DNA of 64,000 nt from Collinsella sp. (GCA_019419585.1 DXZQ01000012.1:1-64000); one strand, 5' to 3'; counted from the first letter of the stretch, positions 25,482-33,452 are shown. Program-made: numbers and translations. Notes: generated from the sequence alone by a model not told the origin.

Positions 25482-26012
25482 ATGTACGACTTCGAATCTC
25501 AAATCGTCGACATCCCCGACTATCCCGAGCCCGGAGTCATCTTTAAAGACATCACGCCGCTCTTTGGCAATCCCGAGGCGCTCAAAGCCATGACCGATTC
25601 CCTCGCCGAGCACTTTGCCGGCATGGGAATCACCAAGGTCGTGGGACCCGAGGCTCGCGGCTTTATGGTTGGCGTACCGGTGGCTGTAGCCCTTGGCGCC
25701 GGCTTTGTTCCCGCACGTAAACCGGGCAAGCTACCCCGCAAGACGGTGAGCCAGAGCTATGAGCTCGAGTACGGCACCGATTCAATTGAGATCCATGCCG
25801 ACGCTATCAGCTCTAAAGATACCGTGTTGATTCTGGACGACTTGGTCGCGACGGGCGGAACCGTCGAGGCAACAGGTAAACTGGTGCGAGATATGGGCGC
25901 AAAGCTTATCGGTTACGGTTGTATACTTGAGCTTGCGTTTCTCAACCCGCGCGAGAAGCTCACGCCGACTGACGACGATGTTGAGCTCTTTAGCCTGGTG
26001 ACGGTAGACTAG
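25482..26012 (+). CDS. apt: Adenine phosphoribosyltransferase
   Basis: A 176-aa purine salvage enzyme converting adenine and PRPP to AMP. The PRPP-binding motif LILDDLVATGGT and the FKDITPL and GPEARGF elements are present. The ATG start has GAAAGG 7 nt upstream; a TTG 15 nt earlier overlaps that site and is unlikely. It has the normal length for the family. Confidence 0.96.
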   Translation: MYDFESQIVDIPDYPEPGVIFKDITPLFGNPEALKAMTDSLAEHFAGMGITKVVGPEARGFMVGVPVAVALGAGFVPARKPGKLPRKTVSQSYELEYGTDSIEIHADAISSKDTVLILDDLVATGGTVEATGKLVRDMGAKLIGYGCILELAFLNPREKLTPTDDDVELFSLVTVD

Positions 26013-26044
26013 CCGTTACCCTTAGTTACTGGAAAGGAAGCTAC

Positions 26045-27172
26045 ATGCGCACAGCAAACACGCACAAAAACATGGCACGCTGCGCTGCTACGGCAACCCT
26101 CGCTTGTGTTTTGGGCTTGGGCCTCGCGGCTCCTGCCTACGCCGATACCGCATCCGACCTTGCCGCTGCTCGTACGAAACTCGAGCAGATCGGCACCCAA
26201 ACCCAGCAGATTTACGATGAGCTTGCCACGCAGACGCAGGCGCTCGATCAGACTGCCGGCGAGATCACGCAAAAGCAGCAGGAGATCGCCGATGGTCAGG
26301 CCAAGCTCTCGACCTATGTCGCCGGCGAGTACAAAACCGGCGGTCTGAGCCTGCTTCAGGTTTTGACGGGTGTCGATGATCTGAGCGATATGCTCAACCG
26401 TTTGTTCTACTACGGCAAAGTTTCCGACAAGCAAGCTCAGACCATTCAAGAGGTCAAGGAGCTTAAGCAGCAGCTCACCGATAAGCAGGCCGAGCAGGAG
26501 AAGAACGTCGCCACCACGCAAAAGAAGGTCGACGAGCTTAACGCCCAGCAGGCTGAAGCCCAGAACGTCGTAAACTCCCTGGATTCGCAGCTGCAGGCCG
26601 AGCTTGCCGCAGAGGCCGAGGCCAACGCCGCGCTGCAGGCCGGCATCAACGCCAGCACTGCCGAGAAGGCCACGGTGAGCAACGAGACTGCCGGTACGAC
26701 CGAGAACACCAACAACGGTGGTCAGACCAGCAATAACAACAACCAGGGCGGCAACACTCCGGCTCCTACGCCGACACCTGCTCCGACGCCGCAGCCCTCC
26801 ACGCCTGCTCCGGCTCCGACGCCTTCTGCTCCGAGCCAGTCCGTCGATGGTGGTTCTGTTGTCTCGCGTGCATACAGCAAGCTTGGTTGCGCTTATTCCT
26901 GGGGCGGAATTGGCCCGAACAGCTTCGACTGCTCTGGTTTTGTTAGCTATTGCCTCACTGGTCGCTATTGCCGCCTGGGCACCACGGGTACCTTTATGGG
27001 CTGGACGCGTGTGTCCGATCCGCAGCCCGGTGACGTTGTGGTCAACTCGTACCACGCCGGCATTTACATCGGTGGTGGTCAGATGATTCATGCTTCCGAC
27101 TACAACACGGGTGTTATCATCAGCTCCGTTGCCGCCGGCATGAACAACAACTATATCTTCGTGCGTTACTAA
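26045..27172 (+). CDS. Secreted NlpC/P60 peptidoglycan hydrolase
   Basis: A 375-aa exported protein. A signal peptide covers residues 1-33 (cut likely after AYA). A coiled coil spans ~35-200, followed by an Asn/Gly then Pro/Thr linker (~215-265) with repeated PTPAP units. The C-terminal NlpC/P60 domain (268-375) carries catalytic Cys296 (FDCSGF), His337 (YHAGIY) and His349 (MIHASD). This layout matches RipA/CwlO-type D,L-endopeptidases used in cell separation. It is a single-gene unit with its own terminator. Confidence 0.94.
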   Translation: MRTANTHKNMARCAATATLACVLGLGLAAPAYADTASDLAAARTKLEQIGTQTQQIYDELATQTQALDQTAGEITQKQQEIADGQAKLSTYVAGEYKTGGLSLLQVLTGVDDLSDMLNRLFYYGKVSDKQAQTIQEVKELKQQLTDKQAEQEKNVATTQKKVDELNAQQAEAQNVVNSLDSQLQAELAAEAEANAALQAGINASTAEKATVSNETAGTTENTNNGGQTSNNNNQGGNTPAPTPTPAPTPQPSTPAPAPTPSAPSQSVDGGSVVSRAYSKLGCAYSWGGIGPNSFDCSGFVSYCLTGRYCRLGTTGTFMGWTRVSDPQPGDVVVNSYHAGIYIGGGQMIHASDYNTGVIISSVAAGMNNNYIFVRY

Positions 27173-27196
27173 GTCATCTTACACAGCGTGTGAATG

Positions 27197-27238
27197 TGGA
27201 CCTCGTGGCTTTAAGTCGCGAGGTCCATTCTTTTTTTC
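27197..27238 (+). terminator. Terminator of the NlpC/P60 gene
   Basis: TGGACCTCG (27197-27205) pairs with CGAGGTCCA (27219-27227), followed by TTC and a seven-T run. Confidence 0.92.
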
Positions 27239-27247
27239 TCTAATCTT

Positions 27248-27284
27248 GTACGGCTATCTAGTATTCAAAACTAGATAGCCGTAC
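27248..27284. promoter_or_regulatory. Perfect 15-bp palindromic operator upstream of degV
   Basis: GTACGGCTATCTAGT (27248-27262) and ACTAGATAGCCGTAC (27270-27284) are exact inverted repeats with a 7-nt centre. The right arm overlaps the -35 position for the -10 TATAAT at 27304-27309. The half-site AAAACTAGATAGCC (27267-27280) recurs with one change upstream of the DUF1836 regulator gene (28926-28939, minus strand). A repressor operator is the likeliest role. Confidence 0.7.
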
Positions 27285-27303
27285 ATTCAGTTTGCAAGAT
27301 GGC

Positions 27304-27309
27304 TATAAT
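27304..27309 (+). promoter_or_regulatory. -10 element of degV promoter
   Basis: A perfect TATAAT 30 nt upstream of the start codon. The -35 position is poor (GTACAT), so the promoter probably depends on, or is occluded by, the palindrome that overlaps it. Confidence 0.6.
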
Positions 27310-27338
27310 TGTTGAGGAACAATTAGAAAGGACCCTCT

Positions 27339-28205
27339 ATGAGCTGGGCACTTATCTCCGATTCAAGCTGCAACCTCCGCGATTGGCAACCGACCGCGCC
27401 CCATACCACCTTTGCATTTGCGCCCCTCAAAATTCGAGTGGGGGAGCGTGAATTCATCGATGACCTTTCGCTCGATGTTCATGAGCTCAACTGCGCTGTT
27501 CAGGCGGAGACGAACGCTTCTTCGAGCGCTTGTCCCAGCGTAGGGGAGTGGGCCGAGCTCTTCAAATTGGCAGACAAGACCATCTGCATGCCAATCTCTG
27601 AGGGCGTGTCGGGCAGCTACAACGCAGCAGTCACGGCTCGCGATATGGTTCTTGCCGAGGAACCGGACCGCAATATTCATCTTGTCAATTCGCGCGCAGC
27701 TGGCGGCAAAATGGACCTCATTTTCTTGCTGTTCGACCGCTATCTTGCAAGCAATCCGGATGTCTCATTCGAGGACGCTTGCGCATACTTCGATAGCCTT
27801 GAGCAGAACAGCAAAATCCTCTTCAGCTTGTGCAATTACGAAAACCTGGCCAAAGCCGGACGTATCCCTAAGGCAGCCGGCGTCATTGCCAACAAGCTCA
27901 ATATCCGCATTTTGGGCACGGCGAGTGAGGCCGGTAAAATCGAACTCGTCGGTCACACGCATGGCGAAAAGAAGATGCTCAACAAGATCATCGACACCAT
28001 GGAAGCCGAGGGTTTTACGGGCGGCGAGGTCATCATCGATCACGTTGAGAACGAAGCTGGAGCCCAGGCGCTTACTGACCGCATAGTCGAGCATTGGCCC
28101 GGCTCCAAGACCATCATCATGCCCTGCAACGGTCTGGATTCCTATTACGCCGAGATGCACGGCCTCATCATCGGCTACGGCATGGGCGTAGCTTCGGGCA
28201 AATAA
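27339..28205 (+). CDS. degV: DegV family protein (fatty-acid binding)
   Basis: A 288-aa cytosolic protein of the DegV/FakB family. Typical elements are the N-terminal ISDSSCNL (Ser binding the lipid carboxylate), the PISEGVSGSYNAA loop and a later ENLAKAGRIPK stretch. Family members bind fatty acids; FakB proteins present them to the kinase FakA for phosphorylation. No fakA is nearby. AGAAAGGA precedes the ATG. It converges on the DUF1836 regulator gene, with a shared terminator. Confidence 0.88.
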   Translation: MSWALISDSSCNLRDWQPTAPHTTFAFAPLKIRVGEREFIDDLSLDVHELNCAVQAETNASSSACPSVGEWAELFKLADKTICMPISEGVSGSYNAAVTARDMVLAEEPDRNIHLVNSRAAGGKMDLIFLLFDRYLASNPDVSFEDACAYFDSLEQNSKILFSLCNYENLAKAGRIPKAAGVIANKLNIRILGTASEAGKIELVGHTHGEKKMLNKIIDTMEAEGFTGGEVIIDHVENEAGAQALTDRIVEHWPGSKTIIMPCNGLDSYYAEMHGLIIGYGMGVASGK

Positions 28206-28224
28206 CGTCCAACCAAGCAAAAAT

Positions 28225-28266
28225 ACGGGCGGGACAAAGCGACAGATGGCTCTTTGTCCCGCCCGT
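28225..28266. terminator. Bidirectional terminator between degV and the DUF1836 gene
   Basis: A perfect 15-bp stem ACGGGCGGGACAAAG (28225-28239) with CTTTGTCCCGCCCGT (28252-28266). TTTTA follows on the + strand and ATTTTTGC on the - strand, so it can serve both converging genes. Confidence 0.92.
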
Positions 28267-28278
28267 TTTATACGTCGG

Positions 28279-28890
28279 CTAGCTATTAAACCCATTAAAC
28301 TTTAGATAGCTCATCAGGTACGCCTTCGAAACGAAGGATGAAACCGCACTGCGCACAAGCAGCGACTCACGCGTTACCTGATGCGCCGTATCGGGAACCG
28401 GCGTCTGCTCGACGGAAAACGCCGAACGAATCGATGCCTCGAGCTGATCGACCACATAATCGAAAGCCGTCGGGGCATCATAGCTCAAACGCTGAATGTT
28501 AAAGAGCGCCTGCACCGCAGCAATAGGTAGCACCTGCTTAAAGAGGCAGATAGCGATCAGGCGGGCAATCTGCTCGCGGCCATATTGCTTTTTGACCGGA
28601 GCAGGCACCAGGCCGACCTTCACGTAGTTATTGATCATCGATGGCGTAATGACAGGGTGCTCAACGCAAATGGACAGCGGCTCCATCCACAGCGCAACAT
28701 ACTCAATGACCTGGTCGCGGTAGAGCGTCACATTGGGCAACTGGTTATAGCGCGGCAGACTCAACGTATTGAGTTTACGCACGATATCGGACTGAATGAA
28801 TGCATCGGGCAGCACCGTGGGCTGAATATCCTCGGGCTTAATGCTGACCGACGAATCGGACATCGGAATAACGTATTTAGCGTGGTTCAT
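28279..28890 (-). CDS. DUF1836 domain protein, putative transcriptional regulator
   Basis: A 203-aa protein. The central region has a MerR/HTH-like stretch, PSMINNYVKVGLVPAPVKKQ, followed by YGREQIARLIAICLFKQVLP, diagnostic of DUF1836 proteins. The start ATG has GGAGG 7 nt upstream. Its promoter region carries AAAACTAGATAACC, nearly identical to a half of the degV palindrome. Autoregulation and control of degV are therefore plausible but inferred. Confidence 0.82.
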   Translation of the reverse strand: MNHAKYVIPMSDSSVSIKPEDIQPTVLPDAFIQSDIVRKLNTLSLPRYNQLPNVTLYRDQVIEYVALWMEPLSICVEHPVITPSMINNYVKVGLVPAPVKKQYGREQIARLIAICLFKQVLPIAAVQALFNIQRLSYDAPTAFDYVVDQLEASIRSAFSVEQTPVPDTAHQVTRESLLVRSAVSSFVSKAYLMSYLKFNGFNS

Positions 28891-28914
28891 AAGAGGCCTC
28901 CGTTCGTTTTCTAT

Positions 28915-28939
28915 ATTGTATTCTAGGTTATCTAGTTTT
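28915..28939 (-). promoter_or_regulatory. Promoter/operator of the DUF1836 gene
   Basis: On the minus strand a -10-like TACAAT (28920-28915) lies just downstream of AAAACTAGATAACC (28939-28926). The 14-bp motif matches 13 of 14 positions of the degV operator half-site and occupies the spacer between -35 and -10. Confidence 0.5.
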
Positions 28940-28956
28940 GCATACCACATAGCCGC

Positions 28957-28999
28957 TAAGAAAATTGGCGAGACAGTGCATTGATGCATCGTCCCGCCA
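28957..28999 (-). terminator. Terminator of trxB
   Basis: On the minus strand TGGCGGGACGATGCA and TGCACTGTCTCGCCA (28999-28966) form a long stem with two G-T pairs and one mismatch, followed by ATTTTC. It lies 45 nt past the trxB stop. Confidence 0.65.
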
Positions 29000-29043
29000 T
29001 TTAGTAAATTGATAACTACCTTACATAAGATATATTATCGTAC

Positions 29044-29982
29044 TTATCCGCGGAGAAACGCGTATGCGCTGGTTGCCGCTATGGCTCCATCAGAAACGGC
29101 GGTCACAACCTGACGTAAGCGTTTGGAACGGATGTCGCCAGCAGCAAATAGACCTGGCGTGCGGGTCGCCATGGATTCATCAGTCAGAATGCCGCCATCA
29201 GGCGCCAGATCGACTAGATGCTCAACAAGCTCGGTATGGGGTTGCGTGCCGGTAAAGACAAAAATGCCAAACGAGCCAGGATCAAAGGTCTCGGCATGCG
29301 TCTTACTGCTTGCATTGTCCTTGAACGAAATTGTCGTGGGCATCGCTTCACCAGAAAGCTCAACAATACTAGTTTGGTACCTAACTGTAATATTGTCCTT
29401 TTCGAGTACTTTCTGAACAACACCATCAGGTGCACGGAACTGATCGCGACGCAAGACGATGGCCACGCTGCTGGCGATTTCTGACAAGAACAGGGCTTCC
29501 TCACAGGCAGCATTGCCGCCGCCAATGACAAAAACCTGCTTGCCACGGAAGAACATGCCGTCACACGTCGCGCAATACGAAACGCCACGACCGCGATACG
29601 TATCCTCGCCAGCGAAACCAGCAGATCGCGGCGTGGCACCCATGCAAGCGATAACGCTCGAGGCAAGCGTATCGCCCATATCGTGATGCACCGTAAACAG
29701 CGCTGCATCGGCATCGTAATCGATACCCGTAACCATGCTCCATGTAACCTGCGCTCCCAGCCCCTCTGCATGTTGCTGAAAACGCTCGCCGAGTTCGGCG
29801 CCACTCAAGAGCGGAATGCCCGGATAGTTCTCGACTTCATTGGTCGTGGCGATCTGTCCACCCGACATGCCCTGCTCAATCACGGTCGTCGTCAGGTTGG
29901 CACGCGCAGCGTAAATGGCGGCAGCATAGCCCGCGGGGCCTCCACCGATAATCGCAACATCAATCGGCTGATCGGTAGTCAT
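29044..29982 (-). CDS. trxB: Thioredoxin reductase
   Basis: A 312-aa flavoprotein that reduces thioredoxin with NADPH. FAD motif GGGPAGYAAA (residues 13-22), redox pair CATC at 137-140, NADPH motif GGGNAACEEA, and C-terminal FAD motif TPGLFAAGDIR are all present. The start ATG has AGAGG upstream; a longer frame begins in the divergent promoter region and is unlikely. It diverges from the glycosyltransferase at 30100. Confidence 0.95.
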   Translation of the reverse strand: MTTDQPIDVAIIGGGPAGYAAAIYAARANLTTTVIEQGMSGGQIATTNEVENYPGIPLLSGAELGERFQQHAEGLGAQVTWSMVTGIDYDADAALFTVHHDMGDTLASSVIACMGATPRSAGFAGEDTYRGRGVSYCATCDGMFFRGKQVFVIGGGNAACEEALFLSEIASSVAIVLRRDQFRAPDGVVQKVLEKDNITVRYQTSIVELSGEAMPTTISFKDNASSKTHAETFDPGSFGIFVFTGTQPHTELVEHLVDLAPDGGILTDESMATRTPGLFAAGDIRSKRLRQVVTAVSDGAIAATSAYAFLRG

Positions 29983-30099
29983 GAAGAATCCTCTCGTCGA
30001 AACGTTGTCGTTCTTTGCGCTCATACCCAAATTTACGTGAACATGACACTCATGCACTACAATGATAAATCGCGTAACAAAGCTGAAGGGGAGTTATCG

Positions 30100-31401
30100 A
30101 TGGATCAACCGCAGACGAGCAATAGCGCTCCCCTGCCCATGCAAGTCACTCCCCAACCGGAGCAAATGACCGTTTCACCTACACAAAAACCCCTGGTAAC
30201 CATTGTGCACGCATCGGTTGGATCGGGCCACAAAGCCGCCGCCAACGCGATTGCACAAGCATTTGACCTTATCCGCGGCACCAAGGGAATCCCTGAGGAT
30301 ATTGAAATTGAAGTGCTCGATATCCTTGATTTTGGACGTATTAAATTCGACGGCAATAAGACCGCGGCTTCTTTTACGGGAGCCACACGCCCTATTTACG
30401 ACCTGACCTGGCGATATACGCTTACAGGACATCTGCTCTGGGGCGGCGGCACAGCATGGTCACGAATTATGTTCCCCGCCTTCAACGAATACGTCCGGAC
30501 CCGCAGGCCCATAGCCGTGGTCGCAACACACATTACGGCGGCCAACGTCGCTGTGGGCGCCCGCGTCATCACGGGTATCGATTACCCGGTCATCTGCGTG
30601 CCGACCGATTACGAAGTCGAAGGCTTTTGGCCCCACAAGGACACCGATCTATTCTGTGTAGCCAACGAGTTTATGGCCGAAACGCTGCGCCCGCGCAAGG
30701 TTCCCGAGTCAAAGATCCGCATAACGGGCATCCCCATCCGAGCCGGTTTCGATTCAGATTACAAACGCGAAGATGAGCTCAGCAAGTTCAATCTCCCCAT
30801 AGACAAAACCGTCGTATTGGTGATGGCTGGTGCCAGTTTACCCCAACCATACGTGCGTTTCCGCGCCGCGATGGACCACACGCTCCCCTTCTTACGCAGC
30901 TTTGAGGACATGCACTTTGTCTTTTTACCGGGCAAGGATAAAGAATACGCCACCCGACTCAAGACGCTCTTCGACGCCATGAAGCTCGAAAACGTCACGG
31001 TTCTAGACTACGTGGACGACATGGCGGCCCTCATGCACGGCTGTGACCTGGCAATTCTCAAATCGGGCGGACTCACCGTCACCGAGTGCCTGTGCGCGCA
31101 TCTGCCGATGATCCTGCTGGGCAAGTCCTATGGCCAGGAAAAGGCAAACACCACGATGCTCACCGGCATGGGCGCCAGCATGCATGTCACCACCGCACGA
31201 GAACTCATCGTAACCCTACGTCACTTGCACGACCATCCCGAATCACTCAAAGCCCTACTCATCAACGGCGAAGTACTACGCCGCCCTCACGCTGCCAAAG
31301 ACATCGCCATCGCAACCATGGAGCTCGTAGGCAAGCCCCAAAAGCGCAAACGAGCCTTCTGCCGCTTCTACTGGGGCGGAAAGCCCGCGCATATCCGCTA
31401 G
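30100..31401 (+). CDS. Processive lipid glycosyltransferase (MGDG synthase/UgtP-like)
   Basis: A 433-aa GT28-type glycosyltransferase. After a ~28-residue polar N-terminus, the MGDG_synth-like domain begins with IVHASVGSGHKAAA. The C-terminal half has the donor-binding region LKSGGLTVTECLCAHLPMIL. Such enzymes transfer glucose or galactose from a UDP-sugar to diacylglycerol at the membrane, making glycolipids or lipoteichoic acid anchors. The ATG has AAGGGGAG 6 nt upstream. A palindromic element begins 10 nt after the stop. Confidence 0.87.
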   Translation: MDQPQTSNSAPLPMQVTPQPEQMTVSPTQKPLVTIVHASVGSGHKAAANAIAQAFDLIRGTKGIPEDIEIEVLDILDFGRIKFDGNKTAASFTGATRPIYDLTWRYTLTGHLLWGGGTAWSRIMFPAFNEYVRTRRPIAVVATHITAANVAVGARVITGIDYPVICVPTDYEVEGFWPHKDTDLFCVANEFMAETLRPRKVPESKIRITGIPIRAGFDSDYKREDELSKFNLPIDKTVVLVMAGASLPQPYVRFRAAMDHTLPFLRSFEDMHFVFLPGKDKEYATRLKTLFDAMKLENVTVLDYVDDMAALMHGCDLAILKSGGLTVTECLCAHLPMILLGKSYGQEKANTTMLTGMGASMHVTTARELIVTLRHLHDHPESLKALLINGEVLRRPHAAKDIAIATMELVGKPQKRKRAFCRFYWGGKPAHIR

Positions 31402-31411
31402 TCGAATGTCC

Positions 31412-31515
31412 GCCGCTCTGCCGGAGCCGCCCTTATATCATTCCATGCTCAAACATTCTCGCTTCGCTGCGAAACTGCGCGTGGAACGATATAAGGGCGG
31501 CTCCGGCAGAGCGGC
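31412..31515 (-). repeat. Palindromic element family I, copy A
   Basis: A 104-bp element. Perfect 28-nt inverted arms lie at 31412-31439 and 31488-31515. A 6-nt inner stem (ATTCCA/TGGAAC, ending in a near-match at its outer base) lies next to a 36-nt core at 31446-31481. The core is the reverse complement of copy B's core with one mismatch (35 of 36). The outer 23 nt of the arms have no resemblance to those of copy B. Confidence 0.93.
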
Positions 31516-31771
31516 TGCGTTTACTTACTAGCAGCTACTTCGGTATCCCCTCCATTAGAACCTGCAAAGGTAAAACAGGAAAATATAAATACAGTAAGCC
31601 GATGCGACAAAGGCGGTATCCCTTTGCCGCATACTAACTAGAACCTAAAACACATTCCCGGTTAGGATTTACAAGGATGTAGTCCAGCTAATAGAGAGTC
31701 AGAACAACAAACAAGTCGTAATTATATTGATGAGGCCCACCGCGCAAGTCGAAATACATATTCAAGTATGT

Positions 31772-31875
31772 GGCCTCTCACCCGGGGCCCACACATATCG
31801 TCCCGCGCGCAGTTTCGCAGCGTAGCGAGAATGTTTGAGCACGGGATGATATGTGTGGGCCCCGGGTGAGAGGCC
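31772..31875 (+). repeat. Palindromic element family I, copy B
   Basis: A 104-bp element of the same architecture as copy A. Perfect 28-nt arms are at 31772-31799 and 31848-31875, the inner stem is GTCCCG/CGGGAT, and the 36-nt core is at 31806-31841. Only the ATATC-GT / AT-GATAT junctions and the core are shared with copy A. It ends 21 nt from the dut stop codon. Confidence 0.93.
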
Positions 31876-31896
31876 AACTCTACATCTTGAAAATGA

Positions 31897-32340
31897 TTAA
31901 GCGACGCCGCTGGAGCCGAAGCCTCCGTTGCCTCGGTCGGTTTCGTCTAGTTCTTCTACTTCTATGAGGTTGACCGTGGGGACTTCTTGGATGACGAGTT
32001 GGGCTATGCGGTCGCCTTTGTTGATTTGGATGTTGTTTGAGGGGTCCAGGTTGATGAGGATAACCTTGAGTTCTCCTCGGTAGTGGGCGTCGATGAGGCC
32101 CGGCGTGTTGACTATAGACAGGCCCTGCTTGATGGCCAAGCCGCTGCGGGGCTGGACAAAGCCGGCGTAGCCGTCGGGCAGGGCGATGGCCAACCCAGTA
32201 GAGACCAGACGGCGTTCGAAGGGCTTCAGGACGCAGTCCTCGTTGGAGCGCAGATCCAAGCCGGCATCGGTGGGATGGGCGTATTTGGGAAGCTCGACGG
32301 TGGGATCGAGACGCTTTATGTTGAGGGTAATGTTGGACAT
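31897..32340 (-). CDS. dut: dUTP diphosphatase
   Basis: A 147-aa trimeric enzyme hydrolysing dUTP to dUMP, keeping uracil out of DNA and feeding dTMP synthesis. The five family motifs are visible: DAGLDLRS, QPRSGLA, GLIDAHYRGEL, GDRIAQLV and C-terminal RGNGGFGSSG. nrdR ends 4 nt upstream, so both are one transcript, coupling two dNTP-pool functions. AAGGTG serves as the ribosome site. Confidence 0.97.
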   Translation of the reverse strand: MSNITLNIKRLDPTVELPKYAHPTDAGLDLRSNEDCVLKPFERRLVSTGLAIALPDGYAGFVQPRSGLAIKQGLSIVNTPGLIDAHYRGELKVILINLDPSNNIQINKGDRIAQLVIQEVPTVNLIEVEELDETDRGNGGFGSSGVA

Positions 32341-32344
32341 GGAA

Positions 32345-32788
32345 TCACCTTAGCTTGTCGAGCTCTTGCAGAAACTCATCGACGTCTTTGAAATCGCGGT
32401 AGACCGAGGCAAAGCGGATGTACGCCACCTTGTCGATCTTGGCCAAGCGTTTGAGCACCATGTCACCCAACTCATGCGACGTGACGGCCGTCAGCGTGCG
32501 AGAGCGCAGCTCGACCTCAATGTCGTCGATAATCTCATTGAGCTTCTTAGTGTCGATATCACGCTTGATGGTGGCGCGCATCAAGCCGACGAGCAGCTTA
32601 TTGCGATCGAACCGCTGCTTGGTTCCGTCCGACTTAATGACCTCGATTGGGTCTTCGCATCGCTCGAACGTTGTAAAGCGGTAGTTACACGAGCAACATT
32701 CGCGACGGCGCTTAATGGTGTTATTTGACTCCTGCATACGGGAATCAACGACGCGGGTATGTGCCTTGCCGCATTTGGGACAGCGCAT
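32345..32788 (-). CDS. nrdR: Ribonucleotide reductase repressor NrdR
   Basis: A 147-aa repressor. The N-terminal zinc ribbon uses Cys3, Cys6, Cys31 and Cys34 (MRCPKCG and CCSC). An ATP-cone domain follows (VIKSDGTKQRFDRNKL), sensing ATP/dATP to control ribonucleotide reductase operons. AAAGGAGG lies just upstream of the ATG. The order LysM gene-nrdR-dut next to lexA matches mycobacteria (Rv2719c-Rv2718c). Confidence 0.97.
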   Translation of the reverse strand: MRCPKCGKAHTRVVDSRMQESNNTIKRRRECCSCNYRFTTFERCEDPIEVIKSDGTKQRFDRNKLLVGLMRATIKRDIDTKKLNEIIDDIEVELRSRTLTAVTSHELGDMVLKRLAKIDKVAYIRFASVYRDFKDVDEFLQELDKLR

Positions 32789-32839
32789 GGTACCTCCTTT
32801 TAAACGATAACAAGGGTACCATGCGCAGCGCAATAATGA

Positions 32840-33289
32840 TTACGAACGAGCAGGAACCTTAAGATGCGCACCGGCAGCGAGCGAACCATGCTCCAGATGA
32901 TTGACGTTACGGATCATGTCGGAAGTCTCTTGCGTGGAAAGGCCTTCGATTGGATATTCCTCGGCAAGCGACCAAAGAGAATCGCCAGACTGAACGCGAA
33001 TGGTCTCGTAGGTAACGTTGGAAACAGACTCGGCATACGCGGCGTGACGAGCGCTAAAGACCGACGTAGCGAGGACAAAGAAGAGCGTGAGCGCAACGGC
33101 AACGGCGACAATCGTCGAAACCTTCAGGGCAACGCGGGGCGGCGCGACTACAGCCTGCTGATTGCGAGCAGGCTTTACAGTCAAAGGCTGAAAGCCGGAG
33201 CGGCCACCCTGAACAACCGTAAAAGTGGGTTCTGCAGGCGTCTCGAGCTTAAGGGCGAGGTTTCCCTGGACCATATTCGTTGCGTTCAT
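32840..33289 (-). CDS. SOS-associated LysM membrane protein (YneA/Rv2719c-like)
   Basis: A 149-aa protein with a ~55-residue cytoplasmic N-terminus, one transmembrane segment (~57-79) and an extracytoplasmic LysM domain (~94-147, YETIRVQSGDSLWSLA). B. subtilis yneA and M. tuberculosis Rv2719c are LysM proteins encoded next to lexA and induced by DNA damage to delay division; this gene has the same fold and position. Its promoter TTGACA-16-GATAAT encloses a LexA box. ATG 33289 is favoured by ribosome-site spacing (AGGAG, 6 nt); an ATG 3 nt earlier is possible. Division inhibition is inferred. Confidence 0.85.
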   Translation of the reverse strand: MNATNMVQGNLALKLETPAEPTFTVVQGGRSGFQPLTVKPARNQQAVVAPPRVALKVSTIVAVAVALTLFFVLATSVFSARHAAYAESVSNVTYETIRVQSGDSLWSLAEEYPIEGLSTQETSDMIRNVNHLEHGSLAAGAHLKVPARS

Positions 33290-33359
33290 CATGTTCTCCT
33301 CTCGCGTGTTTTGCTGAGAACAGTTTTATCAAGCCGCGCGGACAAAAATGTCTAGCGCG

Positions 33360-33373
33360 AGAACGAATGTTCG
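33360..33373. promoter_or_regulatory. LexA box 1 (lexA/LysM intergenic)
   Basis: AGAAC-GAAT-GTTCG, one base off the Gram-positive/actinobacterial SOS box CGAAC-N4-GTTYG. It lies downstream of the LysM promoter on its strand, where bound repressor would block transcription. Confidence 0.75.
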
Positions 33374-33379
33374 GTTATT

Positions 33380-33407
33380 ATTATCTTCGAACAGTTGTTC
33401 CTGTCAA
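33380..33407 (-). promoter_or_regulatory. Promoter of the LysM gene with LexA box 2 in its spacer
   Basis: On the minus strand -35 TTGACA (33407-33402) and -10 GATAAT (33385-33380) flank a 16-bp spacer that contains the LexA box CGAAC-AGTT-GTTCC (33388-33401). The arrangement parallels the recA promoter in this window. Confidence 0.8.
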
Positions 33408-33415
33408 GCAAAATT

Positions 33416-33429
33416 CGAACATTTGTTTG
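33416..33429. promoter_or_regulatory. LexA box 3 (upstream of lexA)
   Basis: CGAAC-ATTT-GTTTG, a full match to CGAAC-N4-GTTYG, 24 nt upstream of the lexA start codon. It probably provides autoregulation of lexA. Confidence 0.82.
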
Positions 33430-33452
33430 ACATTGGTAGAGAGGATGCCCTG

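Larger units (their letters stand above)
31402..31896. other. Gene-free convergent gap with two palindromic elements
   Basis: No credible gene is seen. It contains family I elements A (31412-31515) and B (31772-31875) in opposite core orientation. Between them (31602-31632) is a smaller hairpin, TGCG-a-CAAAGG paired with CCTTTG-c-CGCA. The glycosyltransferase enters from the left and dut from the right; no standard T-tailed terminator is visible for either. Confidence 0.7.

Noticed and set aside
30100..31401. Longer start for the glycosyltransferase at 29683
   Set aside because: The extension would run antisense through trxB; the ATG at 30100 has an AAGGGGAG site and leads directly into the conserved domain.
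31412..31515. Element A as a simple Rho-independent terminator of the glycosyltransferase gene
   Set aside because: The stem is far longer than usual, no T run follows it, and its 36-nt core is conserved with element B, so a plain terminator does not explain it.
31402..31896. CRISPR array
   Set aside because: The repeats are two inverted copies with private palindromic arms, not regularly spaced direct repeats, and no cas genes are present.
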